Shown: in pieces, positions 10,014 to 18,334 of the stretch
Layout of the letters: the number at the start of each line of letters is the position of its first letter
How positions within the stretch are numbered: position 1 is the stretch's first letter
NCBI GenBank assembly: GCA_016180855.1
Contig: JACPAL010000003.1
Span: 80,208-144,207 of the forward strand
Origin: Deltaproteobacteria bacterium
GTDB lineage: Bacteria; UBA10199; JACPAL01
Reading direction: 5' to 3'
DNA: 64,000 nucleotides
Notes under the pieces: model-generated
Database searches by the model: none
What the model was told of the DNA's origin: nothing
Seen by the model: the letters and a program-made list of their open reading frames with translations, nothing else
Translations under genes and position numbers: made by a program

Positions 10014-11033
10014 TCAAAGTGTCCTCCCAACTGCTTGGGCGATTTTGCTCAGTTTTTCCATCAACTCCTCAAATCGTTTGAAGGTGAGGGACTGACCGCC
10101 GTCGGAGAGGGCAACCTCCGGATTGGGGTGGACCTCCACCATGATGCCATCGGCCCCCGCCGCAATTCCGGCCAACGCCATCGGGATGACATAAGACCAG
10201 TTCCCTGTGCCATGGGAGGGATCAACAACAATCGGCAGGTGGGTTTGTCCCTTCACAACCGGGATCGCGTTGAGATCGAGTGTATTGCGGGTCGAGGTTT
10301 CGAAGGTCCGTATGCCACGCTCGCAAAGGATCACCCTGGAGTTGCCACCGGTCAGGATATACTCGGCCGAGAGAAGCCACTCGCGGATCGTCGTTGACAT
10401 CCCCCGCTTCAGAAAAACCGGTTTTTTCAGCTTTCCGAGTTCCTTGAGGAGCGAAAAGTTTTGGACGTTTCGTGCCCCTACTTGAAGGACATCGGCATAG
10501 CGATCGACCAACTCAACATCTTCCGGTCCCATCACCTCGGTGATGATCGGAAGCCCGGTCTCTTTTCTCGCCTTGGCCAGTATCTTCAGACCCTCCTCCT
10601 CTAATCCCTGAAACTCGTACGGAGAGGTCCGCGGCTTAAAGGCGCCGCCTCGAAGGAGCTGGGCCCCCGCCTTTTTGACGGCCCGGGCTGTCTCCATGAG
10701 TTGCGTCTCACTCTCCACAGAGCAGGGACCCGCCATGACACAAATCTGCTTTCCACCGACTGAAATGGTGTCAGTCACCTTAATGACGGATGGCTCTTTG
10801 CGGGTCTCCCGGCTGGCGAGCTTGTACGGCTTTGAAATCGGGACAACGGAATCGACCCCATCCAGACTCTGAAGGTCGTAAAGGTCCGATTTTTTCTTCT
10901 CATGCCCGATACAGGCGATGACGATCCGATCCTCGCCATGAATAACGTGAGGTTTGAACCCGAGCTTTGTGACCCCTTGCGTGACGGCGTCGACTTGTCT
11001 CTTGGCCGCGCCGACCTTCATGACCACAATCAT
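10014..11033 (-). CDS. aroF: 3-deoxy-7-phosphoheptulonate synthase, type I-beta (TIGR01361)
   Basis: Condenses phosphoenolpyruvate with erythrose 4-phosphate, the first step of the shikimate pathway. The 339 residues contain an N-terminal ferredoxin-like regulatory domain (about 1-70, starting MIVVMKVGA) and the catalytic barrel with [18 protein letters not shown], the metal-site segment [11 protein letters not shown] and DPSHGTG. The ferredoxin-like domain is typical of the Thermotoga/Bacillus type and is the site of allosteric control by aromatic amino acids in relatives. A second, unrelated-subtype DAHP synthase lies at 30873-31928. Confidence 0.95.
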   Translation of the reverse strand: MIVVMKVGAAKRQVDAVTQGVTKLGFKPHVIHGEDRIVIACIGHEKKKSDLYDLQSLDGVDSVVPISKPYKLASRETRKEPSVIKVTDTISVGGKQICVMAGPCSVESETQLMETARAVKKAGAQLLRGGAFKPRTSPYEFQGLEEEGLKILAKARKETGLPIITEVMGPEDVELVDRYADVLQVGARNVQNFSLLKELGKLKKPVFLKRGMSTTIREWLLSAEYILTGGNSRVILCERGIRTFETSTRNTLDLNAIPVVKGQTHLPIVVDPSHGTGNWSYVIPMALAGIAAGADGIMVEVHPNPEVALSDGGQSLTFKRFEELMEKLSKIAQAVGRTL

Positions 11034-11070
11034 GGGCGGCAGTTTGTAGCGTTTAGTGAAAAGTGTCTAC

Positions 11071-12315
11071 CTAAAAATCAAGGAGGAACTCGGCCTTGAT
11101 CTTGCGGACCTCCTGGAGCTGCCAGGAAAAATCCGATTTCCACCATGCCTTTTTTTCATCCCTTAAGATCGCCTCATTCAATAAATTTTCTATCTTCTGC
11201 ATTCGTCTCTTCGCTTGTTCCCTCTTCCACTCATCCGGGCTGTAACGATAGCCCTGAGCCAGCTCCTTGTATTTTTGATAAACGACCTGATTATTCTGAA
11301 GCAATGTTTCGCTGATAATCGTTATCGGATGCGTGACGATACTGTAGAAAAAAATCGGCATCGGTTTTGTTGTGATCATCGACCAGGCGCCGTAACCGAG
11401 CAGTTTGGGAATCGGCTTCACTGTATCAACGGACGCTGAACTGATAATATAGGCCGGGCTGGTAAATGCTTGCGCCCATCGGCAGAGTACCGACGTTAAA
11501 AAGGCGACCGACGCGCCGGCGACGAAGAGAGAAGACATATAACCGATGCGCGGTTTTTCGAAGATCGTTCGAACAATTTTCCCGACGGTTATCTTCTGCC
11601 CGCCGCGGTTGACATACATGACCGCGGTTCGAATACGATCCAGATCGTCAATAACGGGGAAAAACGATTTTATCCAATTGGAGCGTGCGCTCCTTCCGAT
11701 TTTATCAAAGAGTACTTCCGCCAACTGACCCATGACGGCCATTCCGGAGAAGGCCATCGGCGTTAGCAAGGCCCGCATCCCCCACTCGGAAGAGAATAGA
11801 TTAAAAGAGAAATCCTCAGGCTCCACCTGGTAGCTTCCCCTCAGTCGGGAATGTCCAAGCCAATCCGGCAAAAATCTTCCGAGGCAGTAAGATAAAGAGT
11901 AGAGCGCCATCCAACCGAGCGTTGCCTTTTTGGAAAGAATTTTTGCAAAACCCGGGACATCCTCAAGCATTCTTCTTCCATAATATGCAGTGATCGCAAA
12001 CCCCGGAACGATCATCGCCAAGGCCGCCCCCTTATTAAGAAAGTCACGATACCCGCCGATCGTTCCAAAGCCGGGCTCCGCGACACAGCGGGCGTGGTAA
12101 ACCTCGTTTTTAAACTGATTTGTGTCGCCGGTTTTGAAGTAGTTGGCCAGTTTATGGCCGCCATTCACCAATTCGTCCGGAGAACTAAGCAGTTTATATT
12201 TGGAAACGGCAAGGACTGTCCCCAAATAACCGACCGCCACGACCTTCCCCCATGGGGAGAAGGAAAGCGGCTTTAAGATGTGGCTTTTGTAGCTGACGCG
12301 CAACGAATCCCCCAA
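11071..12315 (-). CDS. Unknown multi-pass membrane protein
   Basis: I do not recognise this 414-residue protein. It has about five or six hydrophobic segments (roughly residues 22-40, 93-112, 130-150, 180-205, 255-280, 300-335) and a long charged C-terminal tail of about 80 residues rich in Lys/Arg/Glu, probably cytoplasmic. There is no cleavable signal. It is 37 bp upstream of the type I-beta DAHP synthase on the same strand, so they may be co-transcribed, though no functional link is evident. Confidence 0.7.
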   Translation of the reverse strand: MGDSLRVSYKSHILKPLSFSPWGKVVAVGYLGTVLAVSKYKLLSSPDELVNGGHKLANYFKTGDTNQFKNEVYHARCVAEPGFGTIGGYRDFLNKGAALAMIVPGFAITAYYGRRMLEDVPGFAKILSKKATLGWMALYSLSYCLGRFLPDWLGHSRLRGSYQVEPEDFSFNLFSSEWGMRALLTPMAFSGMAVMGQLAEVLFDKIGRSARSNWIKSFFPVIDDLDRIRTAVMYVNRGGQKITVGKIVRTIFEKPRIGYMSSLFVAGASVAFLTSVLCRWAQAFTSPAYIISSASVDTVKPIPKLLGYGAWSMITTKPMPIFFYSIVTHPITIISETLLQNNQVVYQKYKELAQGYRYSPDEWKREQAKRRMQKIENLLNEAILRDEKKAWWKSDFSWQLQEVRKIKAEFLLDF

Positions 12316-12445
12316 CTGTGTTACCGGCTAGATCGTTTATTTGTCATAAAAGGTGCTAGTGATCACCGTCCTATTAAGGGTGTGTTGAAAAATGGCTTCA
12401 TTTCTAAAGTTGCCACCAGGATTTGCTTGGAGTAAGCACCCCCTC

Positions 12446-12724
12446 ATGCACCTCAAAAAAGAAGAGATCGCCCGGCTGGCGCATCAGATTGGCGAAAATC
12501 TCAAAAAAAGCGGGGTTGTCTTCAAGGTGGAGGAGAGACGGATCGTTGAAAAGGTCGAGACGGTGATTCAAAAGAATGTTGATGACGAACACCGGATTGA
12601 AGACGAGGTCAAAAAGCTCATGGAGCAGTATCGTGCCCAGATTGCCACGGGTTCGGTTGACCCTCAAAAGGTTTATATGATGATCAAGAAGCAGGTCGCA
12701 AAGGACAGAAAATTCATTTTATGA
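12446..12724 (+). CDS. DUF507 family protein, first of tandem pair
   Basis: A 92-residue helical, highly charged protein that matches the DUF507 pattern: an N-terminal MHLKKEEIARLAHQI, a central acidic part, and a closing KVYMMIKKQVAKDRKFIL. Function of the family is unknown. The frame is open from ATG 12392, which would add 18 residues unlike the family; ATG 12446 fits the domain start, although its ribosome binding site is distant. It overlaps the next gene by four bases (ATGA). Confidence 0.8.
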   Translation: MHLKKEEIARLAHQIGENLKKSGVVFKVEERRIVEKVETVIQKNVDDEHRIEDEVKKLMEQYRAQIATGSVDPQKVYMMIKKQVAKDRKFIL

Positions 12725-12996
12725 AGCCGTCTGATGATCGCATCAACCACGTTGCCCATTTGATCCACGACCGGCTCTACCACGAGGATTTTGTTGATTA
12801 CCCCGATGAAGATAAGGCCCTTCGGGAGATCAAAAAGACCCTTATTCATTTTTTTCAGGTCGATGAAGAGGCGGATCAGGCGGCACAGGAAAAGATCGCC
12901 TCGCTGAAGAGGGAGGTTTTACCCGGGAGCCGCGAGTGGGAGGTTCTCTACCGGAAGTATTTCGAGGAGGAATTGGCCAAGAGGGGGCGGGGATGA
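12721..12996 (+). CDS. DUF507 family protein, second of tandem pair
   Basis: The 91-residue product is the second DUF507-like protein and differs from the first. It begins KPSDDRINHVAHLIHDRL and ends with SREWEVLYRKYFEEELAKRG, a closing motif seen in this family. It is helical and charged with no signal or membrane segment. Translational coupling to the upstream gene through an ATGA overlap suggests the two products are made in equal amounts and may form a heterodimer; this is inference. Confidence 0.82.
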   Translation: MKPSDDRINHVAHLIHDRLYHEDFVDYPDEDKALREIKKTLIHFFQVDEEADQAAQEKIASLKREVLPGSREWEVLYRKYFEEELAKRGRG

Positions 12997-13009
12997 GGGA
13001 GCATTGGGA

Positions 13010-13037
13010 TTGACGGTGCAGGAGGAGGCTGTATAAA
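13010..13037 (+). promoter_or_regulatory. Promoter of gapA-pgk-tpiA-secG
   Basis: TTGACG (13010-13015) is separated by 16 bp from TATAAA (13032-13037). This leaves a leader of under 20 bases with the ribosome binding site AAGGAG at 13048-13053 before gapA. It is one of the best sigma-70-like promoters in the window. Confidence 0.75.
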
Positions 13038-13060
13038 GCGTCTCCTCAAGGAGATTCAGT

Positions 13061-14077
13061 ATGACAGTCAGGGTCGGTATCAACGGACTTGGACGGATCG
13101 GTAAGGGGATTGTCAGCGCCTGGGTGGAGAGAAATTTTGAGGGGGCCGAGATTGTCATGATCAATGACAAGACGGAGGCGGCCCATTTTGCCCATCTTCT
13201 GAAGTACGATTCCGTTCACGGCCACCTTCACGCCGACCTTCGTGCGGATGGAAATGTCCTTGTGATTGGTGGCTCGAAGAGGATTCTCCTCTGTTCCCAC
13301 AAGTCTCCGGCTGAAATCCCGTGGGGAGAACAGGGGGTTGATGTCGTCCTGGAGTGTACGGGAAAATTCACCGACAAGAGTGAGGCAGAAAAACACCTGC
13401 ACAATGGCGTTAAAAAGGTGATTATTTCGGCGCCTGCCAAGAATCCTGATGCCACCTTTGTTATCGGTGTTAATGAAAAGGAGTATGATCCTTCCAGGCA
13501 CCATGTCGTTTCCAACGCCTCTTGTACGACGAACTGTCTTGCCCCTGTCGCCAAAATACTCAACGATTTTCTGGGGATTGAACGTGGTTTCATGACGACG
13601 ATCCATTCGTATACGAATGATCAGAACATTTTAGACAAATATCACAAGGATCTGCGTCGGGCTCGGGCTGGTAACCTTTCGATGATTCCAACAACGACGG
13701 GGGCCGCCAAAGCGATCGGCGCGGTGATTCCGGAGCTCTCCGGAAAATTTGATGGTCTGGCGGTTCGGGTCCCGACGGCCAATGTTTCCATTGTTGATCT
13801 CGTGGTCAATGTCAAAAAAGAGACAACCGTTGAGGAGGTGAACGGGCTCTTCCGTGAGATGGAAATAGGTCGTTACCGCGGTATTCTCTCCACCTCCAGG
13901 GCGCCGCTCGTTTCGATCGATTTTAATGGTTCTTGGGATTCGGCGATTGTCGACCTGCCGCTGACCAACGTGAACGGCGGACGGATGGTCAAGGTAATGG
14001 TTTGGTATGACAACGAGACCGGGTTTAGCCACCGGATGCTCGATTTGGCGATCATGATCGGAGAGCGTCTTTCCTAG
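13061..14077 (+). CDS. gapA: Glyceraldehyde-3-phosphate dehydrogenase
   Basis: Glycolytic NAD-dependent oxidation of glyceraldehyde 3-phosphate. The 338 residues start with the Rossmann motif VGINGLGRIGKG and carry the active-site SNASCTTNC with Cys155; the C-terminal WYDNETGFSHRM is typical. Start ATG 13061 has AAGGAG seven bases upstream. It is the first gene of a four-gene operon; its stop is immediately followed by the start of pgk. Confidence 0.97.
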   Translation: MTVRVGINGLGRIGKGIVSAWVERNFEGAEIVMINDKTEAAHFAHLLKYDSVHGHLHADLRADGNVLVIGGSKRILLCSHKSPAEIPWGEQGVDVVLECTGKFTDKSEAEKHLHNGVKKVIISAPAKNPDATFVIGVNEKEYDPSRHHVVSNASCTTNCLAPVAKILNDFLGIERGFMTTIHSYTNDQNILDKYHKDLRRARAGNLSMIPTTTGAAKAIGAVIPELSGKFDGLAVRVPTANVSIVDLVVNVKKETTVEEVNGLFREMEIGRYRGILSTSRAPLVSIDFNGSWDSAIVDLPLTNVNGGRMVKVMVWYDNETGFSHRMLDLAIMIGERLS

Positions 14078-15262
14078 ATGGGGCTCAAGATTTTACAGGA
14101 TTTGAATGTTAGGGGACGGTCTGTTTTTCTTCGTGTTGATTTCAATGTCCCGCTCACCCAAGAGGGCAAAATCCTGGATGACACGCGGATCCAGGAGGCG
14201 TTGCCAACGATCCGCTATCTTTTGGGGCAGCAGGCCCGTCTGGTTCTCGCTTCGCATCTAGGACGCCCGAAGGGGAGGCATGATCCCCAGCAGAGCCTGC
14301 TTCCGGTTGGCGAACACCTCTCTGAAATTTTAAAGCAGGAGGTCATTTTTCCGGAGGATTGTATTGGGGATGCCGTCAAGAAGCTCATTCATGACATAAG
14401 AGAGGGTCAAATTCTTCTCCTGGAGAATCTCCGGTTTCATCCCGAAGAGGAACAAAATGACCCTGAATTTTCCAAAAAACTCGCCTCCCTCGCAGAGGTT
14501 TACATTACCGATGCCTTTGGCTCCCTCCATCGGGCCCATGCCTCGACGGTCGGGATGACCTCCTATTTCAAGGAGAAGGGAATCGGCCTTCTGGTCCAAA
14601 AAGAGTTGGAGATTCTTCAGAAAATACTGAAGTCACCCGAGCGTCCGTTTTATGCGGTCCTTGGTGGGGCCAAGGTTTCTGACAAGATCGGTGTCATTGA
14701 AAATCTTCTGGGACGCATTGATGGCCTCTTTTTGGGAGGGGCCCTTGCCTACACCTTTCTAAAGGCACGGGGAGAATCGATTGGCCGCTCCCGATTTGAA
14801 GAGGAGAAGCTTTATTTTGCCAAGAAGGTTCTCAAGTTGGCCGAAGAAAAAGGGATTGCCGTTTATCTGCCGATCGATCATAAGGTGGTGACCGAAATCC
14901 AGGTTGGAGGGCAATCAGAGTTTCAGGTTGTCCGTTTGATCCCTCCCGACAAGATAGGAGTCGATATTGGGCCAGCCACGATCCAAAAATATCAGGAGAG
15001 ACTCGCAAAGGGGCGTACAATATTTTGGAACGGCCCCATGGGGATCTTTGAGGAGCCTCTTTTTGCGGAAGGGACACGCCAAATCGCCGCGTCGATCGCC
15101 AAGCCCGGTATCACGTCTGTCGTGGGGGGGGGGGAGAGTGTCACTGCCTGTCGCCAAGCGGGCGTCGGAGAGCAGATAACCCATCTCTCAACGGGTGGTG
15201 GAGCGATGCTGGAGTTTGTTGAGGGGAAGCTGTTACCCGGCCTCAAGGCATTGGAGAGTTAG
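14078..15262 (+). CDS. pgk: Phosphoglycerate kinase
   Basis: Makes ATP from 1,3-bisphosphoglycerate in glycolysis. The 394 residues are full length: the N-terminal signature FLRVDFNVPL (residues 17-26), SHLGRPKG, the hinge ENLRFHPEE, GGAKVSDKI, and the C-terminal nucleotide motif GGGESVTA. Its ATG follows the gapA stop with no gap, so translation is probably coupled. Confidence 0.97.
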   Translation: MGLKILQDLNVRGRSVFLRVDFNVPLTQEGKILDDTRIQEALPTIRYLLGQQARLVLASHLGRPKGRHDPQQSLLPVGEHLSEILKQEVIFPEDCIGDAVKKLIHDIREGQILLLENLRFHPEEEQNDPEFSKKLASLAEVYITDAFGSLHRAHASTVGMTSYFKEKGIGLLVQKELEILQKILKSPERPFYAVLGGAKVSDKIGVIENLLGRIDGLFLGGALAYTFLKARGESIGRSRFEEEKLYFAKKVLKLAEEKGIAVYLPIDHKVVTEIQVGGQSEFQVVRLIPPDKIGVDIGPATIQKYQERLAKGRTIFWNGPMGIFEEPLFAEGTRQIAASIAKPGITSVVGGGESVTACRQAGVGEQITHLSTGGGAMLEFVEGKLLPGLKALES

Positions 15263-15264
15263 GC

Positions 15265-16035
15265 ATGAACCGTTTGATTATTGTTGCTAATTGGAAAATG
15301 AATGGGACGGTGTCGGAGACTCTCAAGATGATTACCGAGTTGAGTCACCGTCTTGAGAAGCAAACGATTGCCGAAGTGGTGATCGCCCCGCCGTTCACAT
15401 CGCTTTATTCGGCGCAAATTGTCCTGCAGGAGACGAGCTTCAAGCTGGCGGCCCAAAATTGCCACTGGGAGCATGAAGGGGCTTACACCGGAGAGGTTTC
15501 ACCCGATTTCTTGAGAGAGATCGGGTGCAGTCACGTCATTGTGGGACATTCGGAGAGAAGACGCTATTTTGGCGAGACCGATGAGATGGTGGGACGAAAG
15601 ATCCAGACCGCGCTTGCCTCTGAACTGACCCCGATCTTTTGTATTGGTGAGACAAAAGAGGAACGATCCAGTGGAAGGACCGAGGCTGTTCTGGAGCAAC
15701 AGATCAAAAAGGGGCTTCAGGGTCTTCCGATGGGGGATATCAAAGATTTGATTATTGCTTATGAGCCGGTTTGGGCGATTGGCACCGGAGAGACGGCAGC
15801 CCAGGAGCAGATTGAGAAAGAGCATAGTTACATCCGCAATCTTATTGCTCGGGCCTACGATGCCCCGACGGCGAACAGGATCCCACTTCTTTACGGGGGA
15901 AGTGTGAACAGTGACAACATCAAGAAGATTGTTGAGACGCGGAACGTTGACGGTGTTCTGGTGGGAGGGGCGAGTCTTTCACTTGAAAAATTTGTCAAAA
16001 TGATCCGGCTCGCGGAATCGAGGGAGGTTCACTGA
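15265..16035 (+). CDS. tpiA: Triosephosphate isomerase
   Basis: Interconverts dihydroxyacetone phosphate and glyceraldehyde 3-phosphate. The 256-residue TIM barrel has Asn9/Lys11 in ANWKMN, His95 in VGHSERR and the catalytic Glu167 in YEPVWAIGTG; the phosphate-binding LLYGGSVN is near residue 210. It starts two bases after pgk and its stop overlaps the secG start by one base. Confidence 0.97.
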   Translation: MNRLIIVANWKMNGTVSETLKMITELSHRLEKQTIAEVVIAPPFTSLYSAQIVLQETSFKLAAQNCHWEHEGAYTGEVSPDFLREIGCSHVIVGHSERRRYFGETDEMVGRKIQTALASELTPIFCIGETKEERSSGRTEAVLEQQIKKGLQGLPMGDIKDLIIAYEPVWAIGTGETAAQEQIEKEHSYIRNLIARAYDAPTANRIPLLYGGSVNSDNIKKIVETRNVDGVLVGGASLSLEKFVKMIRLAESREVH

Positions 16036-16388
16036 TGCATCTTGTCTTGACGATTTTACACTTCATTCTCTGTTTTATCTTGATCGGCGTTATCCTTCTC
16101 CAGGCTGGCAAAGGGGCCGATATCGGGGCTGCCTTTGGTGCTGGTGGTTCACAAACCGTCTTTGGTCCGCGCGGGGCGACCACTTTCCTAAGCAAGATGA
16201 CAGCGGCCGTTGCCATCCTCTTTCTGTTGACCTCTATCACACTGGCTCGCATGGCAAGACAGGGACCGGGTGGAAGTGTGCTGGAAAAGTATCCGGCCAA
16301 GACCGAGGTTCAGACTCCACAGACTGCCCCTCAGGAAGCTCCTTCGGCGAATGTTCCTCAACCGACGGATTCCAATGAAAAGAAATAA
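16035..16388 (+). CDS. secG: Preprotein translocase subunit SecG
   Basis: Small membrane subunit of the SecYEG channel. The 117 residues contain two transmembrane segments (about 2-24 and 52-74) joined by the family loop [24 protein letters not shown] (in part), with the typical Ala/Pro/Gln-rich C-terminal tail. It is the last gene of the gapA operon, a common arrangement in many bacteria, and lies directly before a tRNA gene on the opposite strand. Confidence 0.95.
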   Translation: MHLVLTILHFILCFILIGVILLQAGKGADIGAAFGAGGSQTVFGPRGATTFLSKMTAAVAILFLLTSITLARMARQGPGGSVLEKYPAKTEVQTPQTAPQEAPSANVPQPTDSNEKK

Positions 16389-16406
16389 TTACGGTTGGTG
16401 ATTTTG

Positions 16407-16488
16407 TGCCGGGGGCGGGACTCGAACCCGCACGGATTGCTCCATACGCCCCTCAAACGTACGTGTCTGCCAATTCCACCACCCCGGC
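16407..16488 (-). tRNA. tRNA-Leu(GAG)
   Basis: Class II tRNA of 82 nt with a long variable arm. The acceptor pairs GCCGGGG with CCCCGGC, with discriminator A; the D-loop region is GGTGGAATTGGCAGACAC, the anticodon stem pairs TACGT with GCGTA around the loop TTGAGGG (anticodon GAG), and the T-arm is GCGGGTTCGAGTCCCGC. The 3' CCA is not encoded; CAA follows. It reads CUC/CUU leucine codons. Confidence 0.97.
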
Positions 16489-16503
16489 CAGAATTAGATT
16501 CAC

Positions 16504-16532
16504 TTTATCTGTTAGAGGGGTTTTCTTGTCAA
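16504..16532 (-). promoter_or_regulatory. Promoter of tRNA-Leu
   Basis: On the minus strand TTGACA (16532-16527) and GATAAA (16509-16504) are 17 bp apart, and the tRNA 5' end is 15 bp further on. The placement suits a tRNA promoter. Confidence 0.65.
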
Positions 16533-16559
16533 CGTTGGCCTTCAAAACCCCCCAAACCG

Positions 16560-17027
16560 CTAATCCTTCCGATACTCGAGTCGAATAATGATTTTTTTAG
16601 TCTCACCAGCGACGAGGTCGAATTTTGACTTCTTGAAACTCGGAGCCTTCAACGTTACCTTCTGATCATTTGAAAAACCAACTCCCTCTTTTGGAAATCC
16701 GAGGCCGGTACGGTCAACCTTTCTGTTGGCATTGACGTCGTGGAGGACGGAGACCGCATAGTCGTCCGGAGGGAGACCTTCGAAGTTGAAGGTTAAACTA
16801 CCTTCTCCTTTTTCATAGGGGATCCACTCTGTTTCATAGGCATATTCGAGGTGGGTCGGATAACCTTTCACGCTCTCAAACAGGGCAACGCCAACCTCTC
16901 CTTTCTTATTTTTGATTCCTGTCACCTCCACTTCAAGGGTTGCCGAGTTATCACCAAAAACAGGAGAGGCCATAAGAAAAATGAGGATAACGCCTGATAA
17001 GAATAATCTCTCTCGTGTCATTGACAC
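16560..17027 (-). CDS. DUF2141 family secreted protein
   Basis: The 155 residues begin with a signal peptide (hydrophobic 8-23, cleavage after VFG). The rest matches DUF2141: LEVEVTGIKNKKGEVGVALF near the mature N-terminus, then GLPPDDYAVSVLHDVNANRKVD and GFSND. These are small periplasmic or outer-surface beta-sandwich proteins of unknown function. It appears to be a single-gene unit between the tRNA and a divergent methyltransferase gene. Confidence 0.88.
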   Translation of the reverse strand: MSMTRERLFLSGVILIFLMASPVFGDNSATLEVEVTGIKNKKGEVGVALFESVKGYPTHLEYAYETEWIPYEKGEGSLTFNFEGLPPDDYAVSVLHDVNANRKVDRTGLGFPKEGVGFSNDQKVTLKAPSFKKSKFDLVAGETKKIIIRLEYRKD

Positions 17028-17113
17028 CCCCTTTTCTTATCTTTATTGACAGCGCGAAGTAATTTTTCAACAATTTTTTGGATGAGAGACATTATTGTGG
17101 TAGGCCAATCAAG

Positions 17114-18334
17114 ATGCGTGCACTCGAATTTCCTCCATTTTGGGAATCACTCCTGAAAAGATACGTCAAGCAAACCTTCTATCCCGGAACCCGCCATGAA
17201 GGACATGCCGAGGGGGACCAGTTCACAGAGAAAGATTATCGCTTTTTTGCCAAGGGGATTGAGGCGCTGAATCTCTCGTTTACGCGGGAGCGCTCATCAC
17301 TCCCCAAAAATTATTTTAATCAGAAGGAGTATCGTTCCGGATACCTTCTCTACTTCTTGCCGGTCAATGCGCTGAAGGTGGCGACACTCTTGTTGCAAAG
17401 TATAAATGGAGGGGTCGAATTCATTACCTCCGAACATGACCCCTCATCCCCCTACACCATTCTTGACATCGGTTCCGGTCCCGGCACCGGGATGCTCGGA
17501 ACCTTTCTATGGTTAGAAAATCTCCTCAAAGAGAGGGGGAAAATTCCACCTCTTCGCTGGATGCTCATCGATCAAAACCGGCATGCACTTCAGGATGCCC
17601 GGTCTCTTCACGATGAGATCGTGGCCCATCTGCGGAAACAGGGGTTGTCGATTCAATCAGAACTCCAAACAATCGTGGCTGACCTTGAGTCAGGCTATTT
17701 GCCCAGGATCCCGGCTGCCGACCTGATGTTAGCCCTTAATGTTTTTAGCGAACTTCCACGAGGAAAGAGGGTGACTCTCGTCGATCGCCTCCTTTACAAG
17801 AATCCAGGTGCCGTCCTCTTTCTCATGGAACCGGCACTCCAGCGGACAACCCGGGAGCTTATGGAACTCCATGACGTTATTCTGAAGGCAAAAATTGGCA
17901 CCGTCCTGGCCCCCTGCCTCCATCAGACTGATTGCCCGATGCTCAAGGCAAACAGGCGTGATTGGTGCCATACCTACCTGGAATGGAAGAGACCTTTTTA
18001 TATTGAGAGGTTCGATCGTTTGGTCGGAATCCGGAAGGATTATTTGAAATGCTCGTATCTTCTGTTGGGTGGAGGAAAGGGCTCCTTGCTATATGCTTCC
18101 ACCTATTCAAAGGAGACGTGGCGTGTTGTCTCCGGACATCTCAACTCAAATGGAAAATCAGAGATTCTCTTGTGTGGTCCCGGTGGCCTGCCGGATCTTC
18201 TAAGAACGACGCGATTGGATCGGGACTGCTCGAAGGTTAACCGGGTTTTTGATGAGGTACAGAGGGGGGATCTGGTTGTCATGTCCAAAACAGACCGGAT
18301 TAAATCCGAAACAAAATTAGGATTTAAACCGTAG
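17114..18334 (+). CDS. Rsm22-like small-ribosomal-subunit methyltransferase
   Basis: Resembles the Rsm22 family, SAM-dependent proteins linked to the small (mitochondrial/bacterial) ribosomal subunit. About 406 residues from ATG 17114: an N-terminal helical part, the SAM motif LDIGSGPGTG (117-126), a second acidic strand LMLIDQN, and then four cysteines (268, 274, 285, 313; CX5CX10CX27C) in the positions that bind a [4Fe-4S] cluster in this family. TTG 17078 would give a longer form, but ATG 17114 fits better. The 3' end overlaps the convergent RluA-type gene by 18 bp. Confidence 0.85.
   Translation: MRALEFPPFWESLLKRYVKQTFYPGTRHEGHAEGDQFTEKDYRFFAKGIEALNLSFTRERSSLPKNYFNQKEYRSGYLLYFLPVNALKVATLLLQSINGGVEFITSEHDPSSPYTILDIGSGPGTGMLGTFLWLENLLKERGKIPPLRWMLIDQNRHALQDARSLHDEIVAHLRKQGLSIQSELQTIVADLESGYLPRIPAADLMLALNVFSELPRGKRVTLVDRLLYKNPGAVLFLMEPALQRTTRELMELHDVILKAKIGTVLAPCLHQTDCPMLKANRRDWCHTYLEWKRPFYIERFDRLVGIRKDYLKCSYLLLGGGKGSLLYASTYSKETWRVVSGHLNSNGKSEILLCGPGGLPDLLRTTRLDRDCSKVNRVFDEVQRGDLVVMSKTDRIKSETKLGFKP

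Noticed and set aside
12379..12405. Half copy of the TGTTGAAAAATGCC repeat before the DUF507 gene
   Set aside because: TGTTGAAAAATGGC matches one arm at 13 of 14 positions, but there is no second arm and the AT-rich sequence could match by chance.
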